Shown: piece after piece, positions 17,701 through 25,129 of the stretch | How positions within the stretch are numbered: position 1 is the stretch's first letter | How the letters are laid out: every line of letters starts with the position of its first letter | NCBI GenBank assembly: GCA_002307375.1 | Contig: NTJI01000002.1 | Coordinates: 186,001 to 250,000 of the forward strand | DNA: 64,000 nucleotides | DNA from: Lysobacteraceae bacterium NML93-0399 | Lineage (GTDB): Bacteria; Pseudomonadota; Gammaproteobacteria; Xanthomonadales; Xanthomonadaceae | Reading direction: 5' to 3' | The notes under the pieces: generated by a model | Told to the model about the DNA's origin: nothing | The model's database searches: none | The model's input: the letters and a program-made list of their open reading frames with translations, nothing else | Made by a program: the position numbers and the translations under genes

Positions 17701-17773
17701 GGCGGAGGCTCCGGACAAAGAGGCCGAATGGTAGGCCGGCGCCGCTGTGGTGGCAAAGCGGAGCCGGCGTGCC

Positions 17774-19735
17774 TCACTCCGAGGCGCGTTGCCCGCCCAG
17801 GTGGGTGGCAAAGAAGTCCAGCAGCCTCGTGTAGTAGGTGCGGCGGTTGTCGGGGCTATAGAAGCCGTGCCCTTCGCTGGACACGTACAGTGTCTCGACC
17901 GGCACGCCCGCGGCCCTGAGCGCGCGCTCCATGCGGCGGGTGTGCTCAACCGGTGCGATCTCGTCGCGGCCGCCGGCGGCAAGGAATACAGGCACCTGGA
18001 TGCGGTGTGCCTGCAGGTTGGGCGAAGTTTGCGCGAGCTGCGCGGCATCGCTGCCGATCCACTCGTTCATCCAAGTGCCGACCCAGCGCCCCGCGCGCCG
18101 ATCCTGCGCGCGCATCAGCTGCAAGTCGTACACGCCGACATACCCGACAGCGCAGCGGTAGAGCGACGGCTCGCGCACCGCGCCCATCAACGCGGCATAG
18201 GCGCCGTAGCTGCCGCCGTAAATACAGATGCGATCGGCATCGGCATGGCCGTGCTCGACCGCCCAGCGGGTGGCATCGGTCAGGTCGTCCTGCATCGTCA
18301 AGCCCCATTGCTGGGCCCCCGCCTGCTGGAATGCGTAACCGTGGTGGCCAGAGCCACGGAAGTTCATCTGCAGTACCGAGTAACCGGCAGCGGCCAACAG
18401 CTGGACCTCGGGGTCGAAGGCCCAATCGTCATGGATGCCGAACGGACCACCATGCGGCAGCACGATCAACGGCCCGGCGCCTGATGCTGAGGCCGGACGG
18501 GTGAGGTAACCATGCAGCGTGAGGCCATCGCGGGCCGGCAACGAAACCGCGCGCATGCGTGCCATCTCGCGCGGATCGACCTTCTCGCGCAAGCCGAAGG
18601 TGAAGTCCGCATTTTTCGTCGCGGTATCGACCGCGTAGAAGCTGCCGGGGTCGACGTCACTGGAGACCTGCACCATCTTCGCGGCGGCATCCCAGGTCGA
18701 AGAAGCGATCCGCAGCGTATGTCCCGGAAAGGCCTGCTCGAGCACCCGGAAGATCCGCGCGTCTTCGGACGTCTCGTCGAAGAACGCGATGCGCGGCTTC
18801 GCGCCGGTGAACAGCGCGCCGATCGGCACGGAGGTGCCCGGGCGATAGACGATCTCCGGATCCACCACCTCGTCCTTCAACAGTTCGCGACGCTCTCCCG
18901 AAGCAACATCGAAGGCCACGATCGCGTCTGGCCCCCGCGGGCGCGTGGTCCGCAGGAATGCGGTACGGCCATCGTCCGAGAAACCGATCGGATACTCCAC
19001 ACGCCCCGACGTGCCCTGGTGGTTGATCAGCGTCCAATCGCTGCCACGCGCCGGCCGATAGAAGAGCTGGCTGAGGTTGTCGGCCTGCGCTCCCACGGCC
19101 ATGCGCACTTCCCCGGTCGAATCGGCGACGAAGTCCGCCCGTGTCACGGGCACGGTAGCGATCGTGATGCGACGGCCGCTGTAGACGTCCATGCGGTCGA
19201 CCCGCGTCTGGGGGTCGCCAGAGAACGGGGAAATCGCCACCAGGATCGCCCGGGGATCGTCCCGCAACAGATCAACGACACGGGCGTGGACGAGTTCCGC
19301 TTTCGCACCGGACCGGATGTTGCTGCCGGTCTGCCCACCGCGCACGCGGTAGCCCACCAGCAGCTGCTGACGACTGCCGTCGAAATTCATGCCGTAGATT
19401 TCGCCGGTCGGTGTCGGCGTATCTCGAGAGCCGAAACGCTCGGCCAGCGAGAACACCAGCCGTTCGTCGTTGACCCACCAGAAATCGGCGATGTGGTTGT
19501 CGCGAGGCAACCGCATGCTGCCGACGATTTCCCGGTCGGAACGGCGCATCACCGCGATGATCGAGTACTCGCCCGACGGCAGCACCGCCGCGAAATGCGT
19601 GCCCGTCGGCGAGATCTTGATGTTACGGATCGCGTCCTCCTCGACGAACGGATCCAACACGACCTGCGCATGCGCGACAGCCAGCAGGCAGCACGCGCCC
19701 AGTGCCCACAGGCACAGCAATCCCTTGCGGAACAT
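17774..19735 (-). CDS. Second S9 family peptidase (secreted)
   Basis: A 653-residue exported peptidase with signal peptide MFRKGLLCLWALGACCLLAVAHA. A propeller-like N-terminal half is followed by an alpha/beta-hydrolase domain. The triad is Ser509 in GGSYGAY, Asp591 in GGRDEIAP and His623 in SEGHGFY. It shares the S9 layout of the next gene downstream but has clearly diverged, and the nucleophile elbow ends in Ala rather than Gly. It precedes the other S9 gene by 73 bases on the same strand, so the two are probably co-expressed for peptide use in the envelope. Confidence 0.92.
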   Translation of the reverse strand: MFRKGLLCLWALGACCLLAVAHAQVVLDPFVEEDAIRNIKISPTGTHFAAVLPSGEYSIIAVMRRSDREIVGSMRLPRDNHIADFWWVNDERLVFSLAERFGSRDTPTPTGEIYGMNFDGSRQQLLVGYRVRGGQTGSNIRSGAKAELVHARVVDLLRDDPRAILVAISPFSGDPQTRVDRMDVYSGRRITIATVPVTRADFVADSTGEVRMAVGAQADNLSQLFYRPARGSDWTLINHQGTSGRVEYPIGFSDDGRTAFLRTTRPRGPDAIVAFDVASGERRELLKDEVVDPEIVYRPGTSVPIGALFTGAKPRIAFFDETSEDARIFRVLEQAFPGHTLRIASSTWDAAAKMVQVSSDVDPGSFYAVDTATKNADFTFGLREKVDPREMARMRAVSLPARDGLTLHGYLTRPASASGAGPLIVLPHGGPFGIHDDWAFDPEVQLLAAAGYSVLQMNFRGSGHHGYAFQQAGAQQWGLTMQDDLTDATRWAVEHGHADADRICIYGGSYGAYAALMGAVREPSLYRCAVGYVGVYDLQLMRAQDRRAGRWVGTWMNEWIGSDAAQLAQTSPNLQAHRIQVPVFLAAGGRDEIAPVEHTRRMERALRAAGVPVETLYVSSEGHGFYSPDNRRTYYTRLLDFFATHLGGQRASE

Positions 19736-19849
19736 CTTCTCTTCCTCTCGTTTCCCCTGGAAACGCTGCGGATTTCCACGCAGCGCATCGCATGCTAACC
19801 AGACATGTCGCCATTGACTACCGGCGCAAAGGCCTCCCCCGAAAACACA

Positions 19850-19872
19850 GAAGCCCGCCGATGGCGGGCTTC
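19850..19872 (-). terminator. Hairpin downstream of ssb
   Basis: A 10-base-pair perfect stem (gaagcccgcc / ggcgggcttc) with a three-base loop sits 21 bases after the ssb stop. On the minus strand it is followed by tgtgtttt, a modest U-tract. It could also slow readthrough on the plus strand (tcttt). Confidence 0.75.
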
Positions 19873-19893
19873 TTTCGGGATCGCGCTGTCCGC

Positions 19894-20403
19894 TCAGAAC
19901 GGAATGTCGTCGTCCGAGAAGTCATCCATCGGCGCGGGACGCTGCTGCTGCGGAGCCTGGCGCTGGGGCGGCGCGCTGCGCTGGGGCGGGCCGTCGTTGC
20001 CGGGGCCTCGCTGCGGACGGTTGCCGCGCTCGTAGTTGCCGCCACCGCCACCACCACCGCCGCCGTCCCCACGGCCGCCGAGCATCTGCATTTCATTGGC
20101 GACGATGTCGGTGGAGTACTTCTCCACGCCGTCCTGGCCGGTGTACTTGTCGTAGCGGATCTCGCCTTCGACGTAGACCTGGCTGCCCTTGCGCAGATAT
20201 TCGCCGGCGATCTCGCCGAGCTTGCCGAAGAACACCACACGGTGCCATTCGGTGCGCTCCTGCTTGTTGCCGTCGCGGTCGTTGCGCACGCTGGTCGTGG
20301 CCAGGCTGATGCGGGTCACGGCCATGCCGCCCTGGGTGTACTTGGTGTCGGGATCGTTGCCGAGATTGCCGACCAGGATGACTTTGTTGACGCCGCGGGC
20401 CAT
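19894..20403 (-). CDS. ssb: Single-stranded DNA-binding protein
   Basis: A 169-residue SSB with the OB-fold at residues 1-110 ([61 protein letters not shown]). A long Gly/Gln/Pro-rich linker follows, including a run of nine or more glycines, then the acidic partner-binding tip DFSDDDIPF. It protects single-stranded DNA and recruits replication and repair proteins through the tip. It is divergent from ispB across 173 bases. A downstream hairpin probably ends the transcript. Confidence 0.98.
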   Translation of the reverse strand: MARGVNKVILVGNLGNDPDTKYTQGGMAVTRISLATTSVRNDRDGNKQERTEWHRVVFFGKLGEIAGEYLRKGSQVYVEGEIRYDKYTGQDGVEKYSTDIVANEMQMLGGRGDGGGGGGGGGNYERGNRPQRGPGNDGPPQRSAPPQRQAPQQQRPAPMDDFSDDDIPF

Positions 20404-20576
20404 GGGAATTCCTTGGATTGCGTCGGCGCGCCGGCCGACCTGATGGATTCGACATCACAGTATAAGCCGCGCATCCCCCGCCGTCCGTGCAGACCCGTCG
20501 CCGATCTGGGCCTGGACCGCACACCGTTGTCGGACCTGTCCTATAGAATTCCGGGCCTGCCAGTACCGGATTCCGC

Positions 20577-21575
20577 ATGAACAACGTCGCCTCCCCGGCC
20601 GCCCGGCTCGACCTGCCGGCGATTCAGTCGCTCGCCGCTGGCAACATGGCCGCGATCGACGCGCTGATCCGCGACCGCCTGGCGTCCGATGTGGTGCTGA
20701 TCAACCAGGTCGCCGAACACATCGTCTCGGCCGGCGGCAAACGCCTGCGGCCGATGCTGGTGATGCTGGCCGGCCGTGCGACGGGCACGGTCGGCGCCGA
20801 ACACCACCAGCTGGCGGCGATCATCGAGTTCATCCATACCTCGACGCTGCTCCACGACGACGTGGTCGACGAATCCGACCTGCGCCGCGGCCGCAGCACG
20901 GCCAATGCGATCTGGGGCAATGCGGCCAGCGTGCTGGTCGGCGATTTCCTGTACTCGCGCAGCTTCCAGCTGATGGTCGAACTCGACCGCATGCCGGTGA
21001 TGCGCATCCTCGCCGACACCACCAACCGCATCGCCGAGGGCGAGGTGCTGCAGCTGCTGCACGTGCGCAACCCGGACACCGACGAGGCGGCCTACCTCAA
21101 CGTCATCGAGCGCAAGACCGCGGTGCTGTTCGCCGCCGGCACGAAGCTCGGTGCGCTGGCTTCCGGCGCGGATGAGGCCACGCAGCAGGCGCTGTACGAC
21201 TACGGCATGCAGCTGGGCTACGCGTTCCAGATTGCCGACGACGTGCTCGACTACTCCGGCGATGCCGACGCGCTGGGCAAGAACCTCGGCGACGATCTCG
21301 CCGAAGGCAAGGCCACGCTGCCGCTGATCCACGCCATGGCGCAGGCCACGCCCGAGGTGCGCACGCGCCTTCGGACGATCGTCGAAACCGGCGACACCGA
21401 CGCGCTGCCCGAGGTGCTGACCGCAATCGAAGCCGCCGGCAGCCTCGCCTACAGCCGCGCGCGCGCGATCGCCCATGCCGAGGCCGCCGAACGCGCGCTC
21501 GAAGGACTCGCCGACAGCGACGCCGTCGCCGCCCTGCGCGGACTGGCCCGCTACGCGGTCGAACGCGGCCACTGA
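20577..21575 (+). CDS. ispB: Octaprenyl diphosphate synthase-type polyprenyl synthetase
   Basis: A 332-residue trans-polyprenyl diphosphate synthase that makes the quinone side chain. The first aspartate-rich motif is LLHDDVVDESDLRRG and the second is IADDVLDYSGDADALGKNLGDDLAEGK. The residue at position -5 of the first motif is small, fitting a long-chain product. The N-terminal GGKRLRPMLV substrate loop is intact. The upstream sequence tatagaat (20542-20549) may be a -10 element, but no good -35 at normal spacing is present. The gene ends just before a REPIN array. Confidence 0.95.
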   Translation: MNNVASPAARLDLPAIQSLAAGNMAAIDALIRDRLASDVVLINQVAEHIVSAGGKRLRPMLVMLAGRATGTVGAEHHQLAAIIEFIHTSTLLHDDVVDESDLRRGRSTANAIWGNAASVLVGDFLYSRSFQLMVELDRMPVMRILADTTNRIAEGEVLQLLHVRNPDTDEAAYLNVIERKTAVLFAAGTKLGALASGADEATQQALYDYGMQLGYAFQIADDVLDYSGDADALGKNLGDDLAEGKATLPLIHAMAQATPEVRTRLRTIVETGDTDALPEVLTAIEAAGSLAYSRARAIAHAEAAERALEGLADSDAVAALRGLARYAVERGH

Positions 21576-21614
21576 ACAGCGCCGCGGCGCACGCCCTGCG
21601 CGACCGTCGCCTCG

Positions 21615-22025
21615 TGTATCAGCGCGCTTGCGCGCGAGAAACGTTCCCGGTGAAGCCTGCCGCGCGCAAGCGCGCTCCTACAGGGGCGGGTTTTGCGAAA
21701 CCTCACCCCCCCACGGACGTCGCCTCGTGTAGGAGCGCGCTTGCGCGCGAGAGGCGTTCCCGGTCAAGCCCGTCGCGCGCAAGCGCGCTCCTACAGGGGA
21801 GGGCTTTGCAAAAACCTCACCCGATCCGCGGCCATCGCCTCGTGTAGGAGCGCGCTCGCGCGCGAGAGGCGTTCCCGGTGAAGCCCTTCGCGCGCAAGCG
21901 CGCTCCTACAGGGGGAGCGCTTTGCGAAACCTCGCCCGATCCGCGGCCGTCGCCCCGTGTAGGAGCGCGCTTGCGCGCTAGGGGCGTTCCCTGTGGAGCC
22001 CGTCGCGCGCGAGCGCGCTCCTACA
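21615..22025. repeat. Tandem array of four REPIN units
   Basis: Four 68-base inverted REP pairs occur in series: 21615-21682, 21728-21795, 21843-21910 and 21958-22025. Each has the plus arm tgtaggagcgcgcttgcgcgcga (the first copy reads gtatcagc), a 22-base spacer with cgttcccggtgaagccc, and the complementary arm. The units repeat at 113, 115 and 115 bases because the linker between them is also conserved (consensus gctttgcgaaacctcacccgatccgcggccgtcgcctcgtg). This array occupies nearly the whole 445-base gap between convergent ispB and the DUF5808 gene. The last GTAG supplies the stop codon of the latter. Confidence 0.95.
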
Positions 22026-22260
22026 GGGCGGTGATGCAGAGCGCGGTCGCCAGCGTGGCGAGGACGCTGGCCGTGACCAGAACGGCGAGGATCGCCATCC
22101 CAGCCGGCCGAGCCAGATTGACGGTCCAGCCGAGTGCTTTCGGCCGTTTCGGCACCCCCAGACGGTCGTCGTCCACGGCGCGATAGAAGCCGAGCCAGCG
22201 CGGGCCGATCCAGTTGGCGCGGCGTTCCCACGCCCGGTGATTGCGCGCATCGCGTTCCAT
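22021..22260 (-). CDS. DUF5808-like small membrane protein
   Basis: A 79-residue protein with the DUF5808 pattern FYRAVDDDRLGVPKRPKALG followed by WTVNLARP and a single transmembrane helix (MAILAVLVTASVLATLATAL). The function is unknown. gaggga lies just upstream of ATG 22260. The stop TAG is at 22021-22023, inside the last REP of the adjacent array, so the C-terminus (CITAL) was probably set by insertion of the repeat. It is 114 bases downstream of murD2 on the same strand. Confidence 0.75.
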   Translation of the reverse strand: MERDARNHRAWERRANWIGPRWLGFYRAVDDDRLGVPKRPKALGWTVNLARPAGMAILAVLVTASVLATLATALCITAL

Positions 22261-22374
22261 GACGATCCCTCATCTACCGGGATGCCAGCATCGCGGGGCA
22301 TCGGCTTCCCGGGGCGCAATGCGACGAACCTCGGGCTGCGCGCGATGGATCGCGCGCACGGCCGATGCGTCTCC

Positions 22375-23787
22375 TCAGGCGATGCCGATGCCCGGGATCG
22401 CCGTGATCGCGTCGGAATCGAAGCCGCCCAGCGCGACGAAATGACGACCGCGCGCGGTGTAGTCGCGATAGGCGCCGAAGCTCGGCGCGCCCGGCGACAG
22501 CAGCAGCACGCCCTCGCCGTCCAGCGCCGTGCGCGCCTGTGCGGTTGCCGATTCTAGGTCGTCGGCCGACGACAGTTTGAGGCCGGCCTCGCGCGCACCC
22601 GGCGCGAGCAGATCGAAGATGCGCGGGCCGTTCTGGCCCATGGTCACGATCGCGTGCGGTGCGCCATTGCGCATCGCGTCGGCGAACGCCTGCCAGTCGA
22701 GTCCACGGTCGTGACCGCCGACCAGCAGCGCGACACGACGATCGCGGTAGACATCCAGCGCCGCGAGCGTGGCGTGCGGCGTCGTACTGATCGAGTCGTT
22801 GACCCACAGCACGCCTTCTCGCGTACCCAGCGGCTGCAGACGATGCGGCAACGGCACGAAATCCGCGGCGGCCTGCGCAAGCGGCAGCGCGTCGATGCCC
22901 AGCGCCTCGATGGCTGTCAGCACCGCGCAGAGGTTGCCGCGGTTGTGGCGACCCGGCAGCGGCAGGCCTGCCGTGTCCATCACCGTGACATCGCCGCGAT
23001 GCAGGACGTCGCCCCGCAGATGCCAGCCCTCGGGCGTGCCGAACCAGTGCACCTCGCTGTCGGGCAGCACCAGCGATGCCAGACGCGGATCATCCGCATT
23101 GAGCACGGCGATGCGCGGCCGCGCGCGGGTCACAAGGCTGAGCTTGTCGTCGATGTACTGCGCCTCGCTGCCGTGCCAGTCCAGATGCTCGGGGAAGATA
23201 TTGGTGACCACTGCGATGTCGGGGCGCACGCCGCCGGTCGCGACATCGCCGGTCTGGTAGCTCGACAGTTCGATCGCCCAGGCATCGGCCTGTGCGTCCA
23301 TCAGCTCCAGCAGCGGCAGGCCGATGTTGCCGGCGAGCGCGGTGCGCAGGCCGTGCGCGCGCAGCAGGTGCGCGAGCAAGGCGGTGGTCGTGCTCTTGCC
23401 CTTGGTGCCGGTGACGCAGACGGTGCCGGCGGCGACCGCATCGGGCGCTGCGCGCTCGGCGAACCACAACGCGGTGCCGCCGATGAAGCGCGTGCCCTGC
23501 GCGGCCGCGGCCATTGCATCGCGCGTATACGGACTGATGCCGGGCGACTTCACGACGACCGCGCAGGCCGACAGTCGCGCGGCATCGATGCCGGTCTCGC
23601 AGGTCAGCAGCGGATCGTCGAGCGTCGCCGCGTCAGGGGCCTCGTCGGCGTTGCAGAACAGCGTCAGCGGCAGCGCAGGCGCGCGGCTGCGGATCGCACG
23701 CCACGCCGCCCGCCCCTCGCGGCCCCAACCCCACAGCGCGATGCGGCCGCCGCCCGCGGCGATCGTTTCAAGCTGCGAGATGCGCAC
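22375..23787 (-). CDS. murD2: UDP-N-acetylmuramoyl-L-alanine--L-glutamate ligase
   Basis: A 470-residue Mur ligase. The ATP-binding motif is [11 protein letters not shown] (about residue 127), followed by the central motif [13 protein letters not shown] and the C-terminal domain [11 protein letters not shown]. It differs from classical MurD, and its direct neighbour is murL. In Xanthomonas this pair replaces D-Glu addition: MurD2 adds L-Glu to UDP-MurNAc-L-Ala and MurL then epimerises it. It overlaps murL by 20 bases. The substrate assignment rests on family and context; a classical MurD elsewhere in the genome is not excluded. Confidence 0.88.
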   Translation of the reverse strand: MRISQLETIAAGGGRIALWGWGREGRAAWRAIRSRAPALPLTLFCNADEAPDAATLDDPLLTCETGIDAARLSACAVVVKSPGISPYTRDAMAAAAQGTRFIGGTALWFAERAAPDAVAAGTVCVTGTKGKSTTTALLAHLLRAHGLRTALAGNIGLPLLELMDAQADAWAIELSSYQTGDVATGGVRPDIAVVTNIFPEHLDWHGSEAQYIDDKLSLVTRARPRIAVLNADDPRLASLVLPDSEVHWFGTPEGWHLRGDVLHRGDVTVMDTAGLPLPGRHNRGNLCAVLTAIEALGIDALPLAQAAADFVPLPHRLQPLGTREGVLWVNDSISTTPHATLAALDVYRDRRVALLVGGHDRGLDWQAFADAMRNGAPHAIVTMGQNGPRIFDLLAPGAREAGLKLSSADDLESATAQARTALDGEGVLLLSPGAPSFGAYRDYTARGRHFVALGGFDSDAITAIPGIGIA

Positions 23788-25129
23788 GCAGGCGGTCCCA
23801 CAGCGCGTCTGGAATGCGGTGTGCGTCGTCCTCGACGTTCAACAAACCGGCGACATCGAGCTCGCCCGCGTCGAGCTGCGGTGCGATTTCACGGGCGAAG
23901 CGCGCAACGATCGCGTCCTCGCGCCATTCCGGACGCTTGGCCAGCGTCGCCATCGCGGCGCGCGATTCGCGCCCCTCGCCGACACATTCGAACGGCTTGT
24001 GGTCCTGGTATTCCAGCAAGCCGTCGTAACCCGGCACCTGCGCCGGATCGTCGAGCAGGTTGCGCCCGAAAATCGATACCAAACGCGGCTTGGGCATGAA
24101 CGGCGCCAGCGCCAGGAACACGAAATGGCACTTGGGACAGATGCCGCACCAGCGGTTCACCGGCCGCTCGCCGAGCAGATGGAAATTGCGGTTGCAGCTG
24201 GAGAAATGCGCGTCATAGCGATCGGTCTTGGCGAACTGACGCGCGACCGCGAGTTCCGACAATGGGCGCAACAGCGAGTAGTAGTGCAGGTCCGCGGCCA
24301 CGCGCGCCTGCACGTGGTCGCCGAACGCCTTCTCGAACGCCCAGCCCTTCGACCACTGGTGGTTCACCTCGCCGGTGCCCGGAATGAGGCTGCCGTAGCT
24401 GGCCGAGCGCTCGTTGGAGAACACCACCTGATCCACACCGTGCAGCACTGCGGCCAGCACCAGAATCGCCGAGTTGATCGCGGTGACCGGAATGTGCCCG
24501 TTCAAGGCGCCCTGGCGGTTGTACTCGAACAGTTCCGGCGCGATCGAACGGCCGATGTTGAGCGTCGGCAGGCCGGTACGCTCGGCGCAGACGCGGATCA
24601 GCTGCGAGCCGCCGATCCAGCTGACGGTCTGTTCGACACCCAGCGCGCGCAGCGCTTCGATCGACACCAGCGAATCCTTGCCGCCACCGATGGCGACCAG
24701 CGCATGCGTGCGCAGGCCCAGTGTGGGCGCCTGGGCATGCGCCGATGCGTCATGCGGGAACCTGATCTTCCCGTGCAGGTCCAGCCCGTTGCGATAGGCG
24801 AACTCGCCAAGCCCGTGCACGTACACGTCCTCGAGCAGCGTCGCGGTCCCGGCATCGATCGCGTAGCCCTCGATGCGGATGTCGGCCGGCACGGCGGCCT
24901 TGTAGTAGCTGACGCCGGCGATCAGGTGCAGCAGGCGCAGCGCCTGCGTCGCGGCATCGCTGCGCGCGGCATCGAGCGCGAACGGCGCGCCCGGCACGGT
25001 CACCGTTTCGACCAGTTCCGGGCCGTCGTCGAAGGCGTAGCGCAGGCGCGCGACGCCGCTTGCGGCATCGAGATCGCAATCGATGAAACGGAAGCTGCGC
25101 ACCGCCGCGCGGTCGAAGACAACACTCAT
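23768..25129 (-). CDS. murL: UDP-MurNAc-L-alanyl-L-glutamate epimerase
   Basis: A 453-residue ATP-dependent epimerase that inverts the terminal L-Glu of UDP-MurNAc-L-Ala-L-Glu to D-Glu. An ATP-pyrophosphatase-like loop, [16 protein letters not shown], fits the ATP-consuming mechanism. [12 protein letters not shown] cysteine cluster lies near residue 330 and may bind metal. It starts by a four-base overlap (ATGA) with the lysAC stop and overlaps murD2 by 20 bases, giving a tightly coupled lysAC-murL-murD2 operon. The genome should then be able to make D-Glu without glutamate racemase. Confidence 0.9.
   Translation of the reverse strand: MSVVFDRAAVRSFRFIDCDLDAASGVARLRYAFDDGPELVETVTVPGAPFALDAARSDAATQALRLLHLIAGVSYYKAAVPADIRIEGYAIDAGTATLLEDVYVHGLGEFAYRNGLDLHGKIRFPHDASAHAQAPTLGLRTHALVAIGGGKDSLVSIEALRALGVEQTVSWIGGSQLIRVCAERTGLPTLNIGRSIAPELFEYNRQGALNGHIPVTAINSAILVLAAVLHGVDQVVFSNERSASYGSLIPGTGEVNHQWSKGWAFEKAFGDHVQARVAADLHYYSLLRPLSELAVARQFAKTDRYDAHFSSCNRNFHLLGERPVNRWCGICPKCHFVFLALAPFMPKPRLVSIFGRNLLDDPAQVPGYDGLLEYQDHKPFECVGEGRESRAAMATLAKRPEWREDAIVARFAREIAPQLDAGELDVAGLLNVEDDAHRIPDALWDRLRAHLAA

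Noticed and set aside
14272..17919. A 1215-residue open frame on the plus strand opposite the DUF819 and S9 genes
   Set aside because: It is antisense to two well-supported genes; the composition (Arg, His, Asp and Gln repeats) is that of a high-GC shadow frame and contains no domain.
20542..20549. tatagaat considered as an ispB promoter -10
   Set aside because: No acceptable -35 is found at 16-18 bases; mentioned in the ispB entry only as a possibility.
21615..22025. Considered as a CRISPR array because of four regularly spaced repeats
   Set aside because: The repeat units are inverted REP pairs with conserved linkers rather than unique spacers, and no cas genes are nearby.
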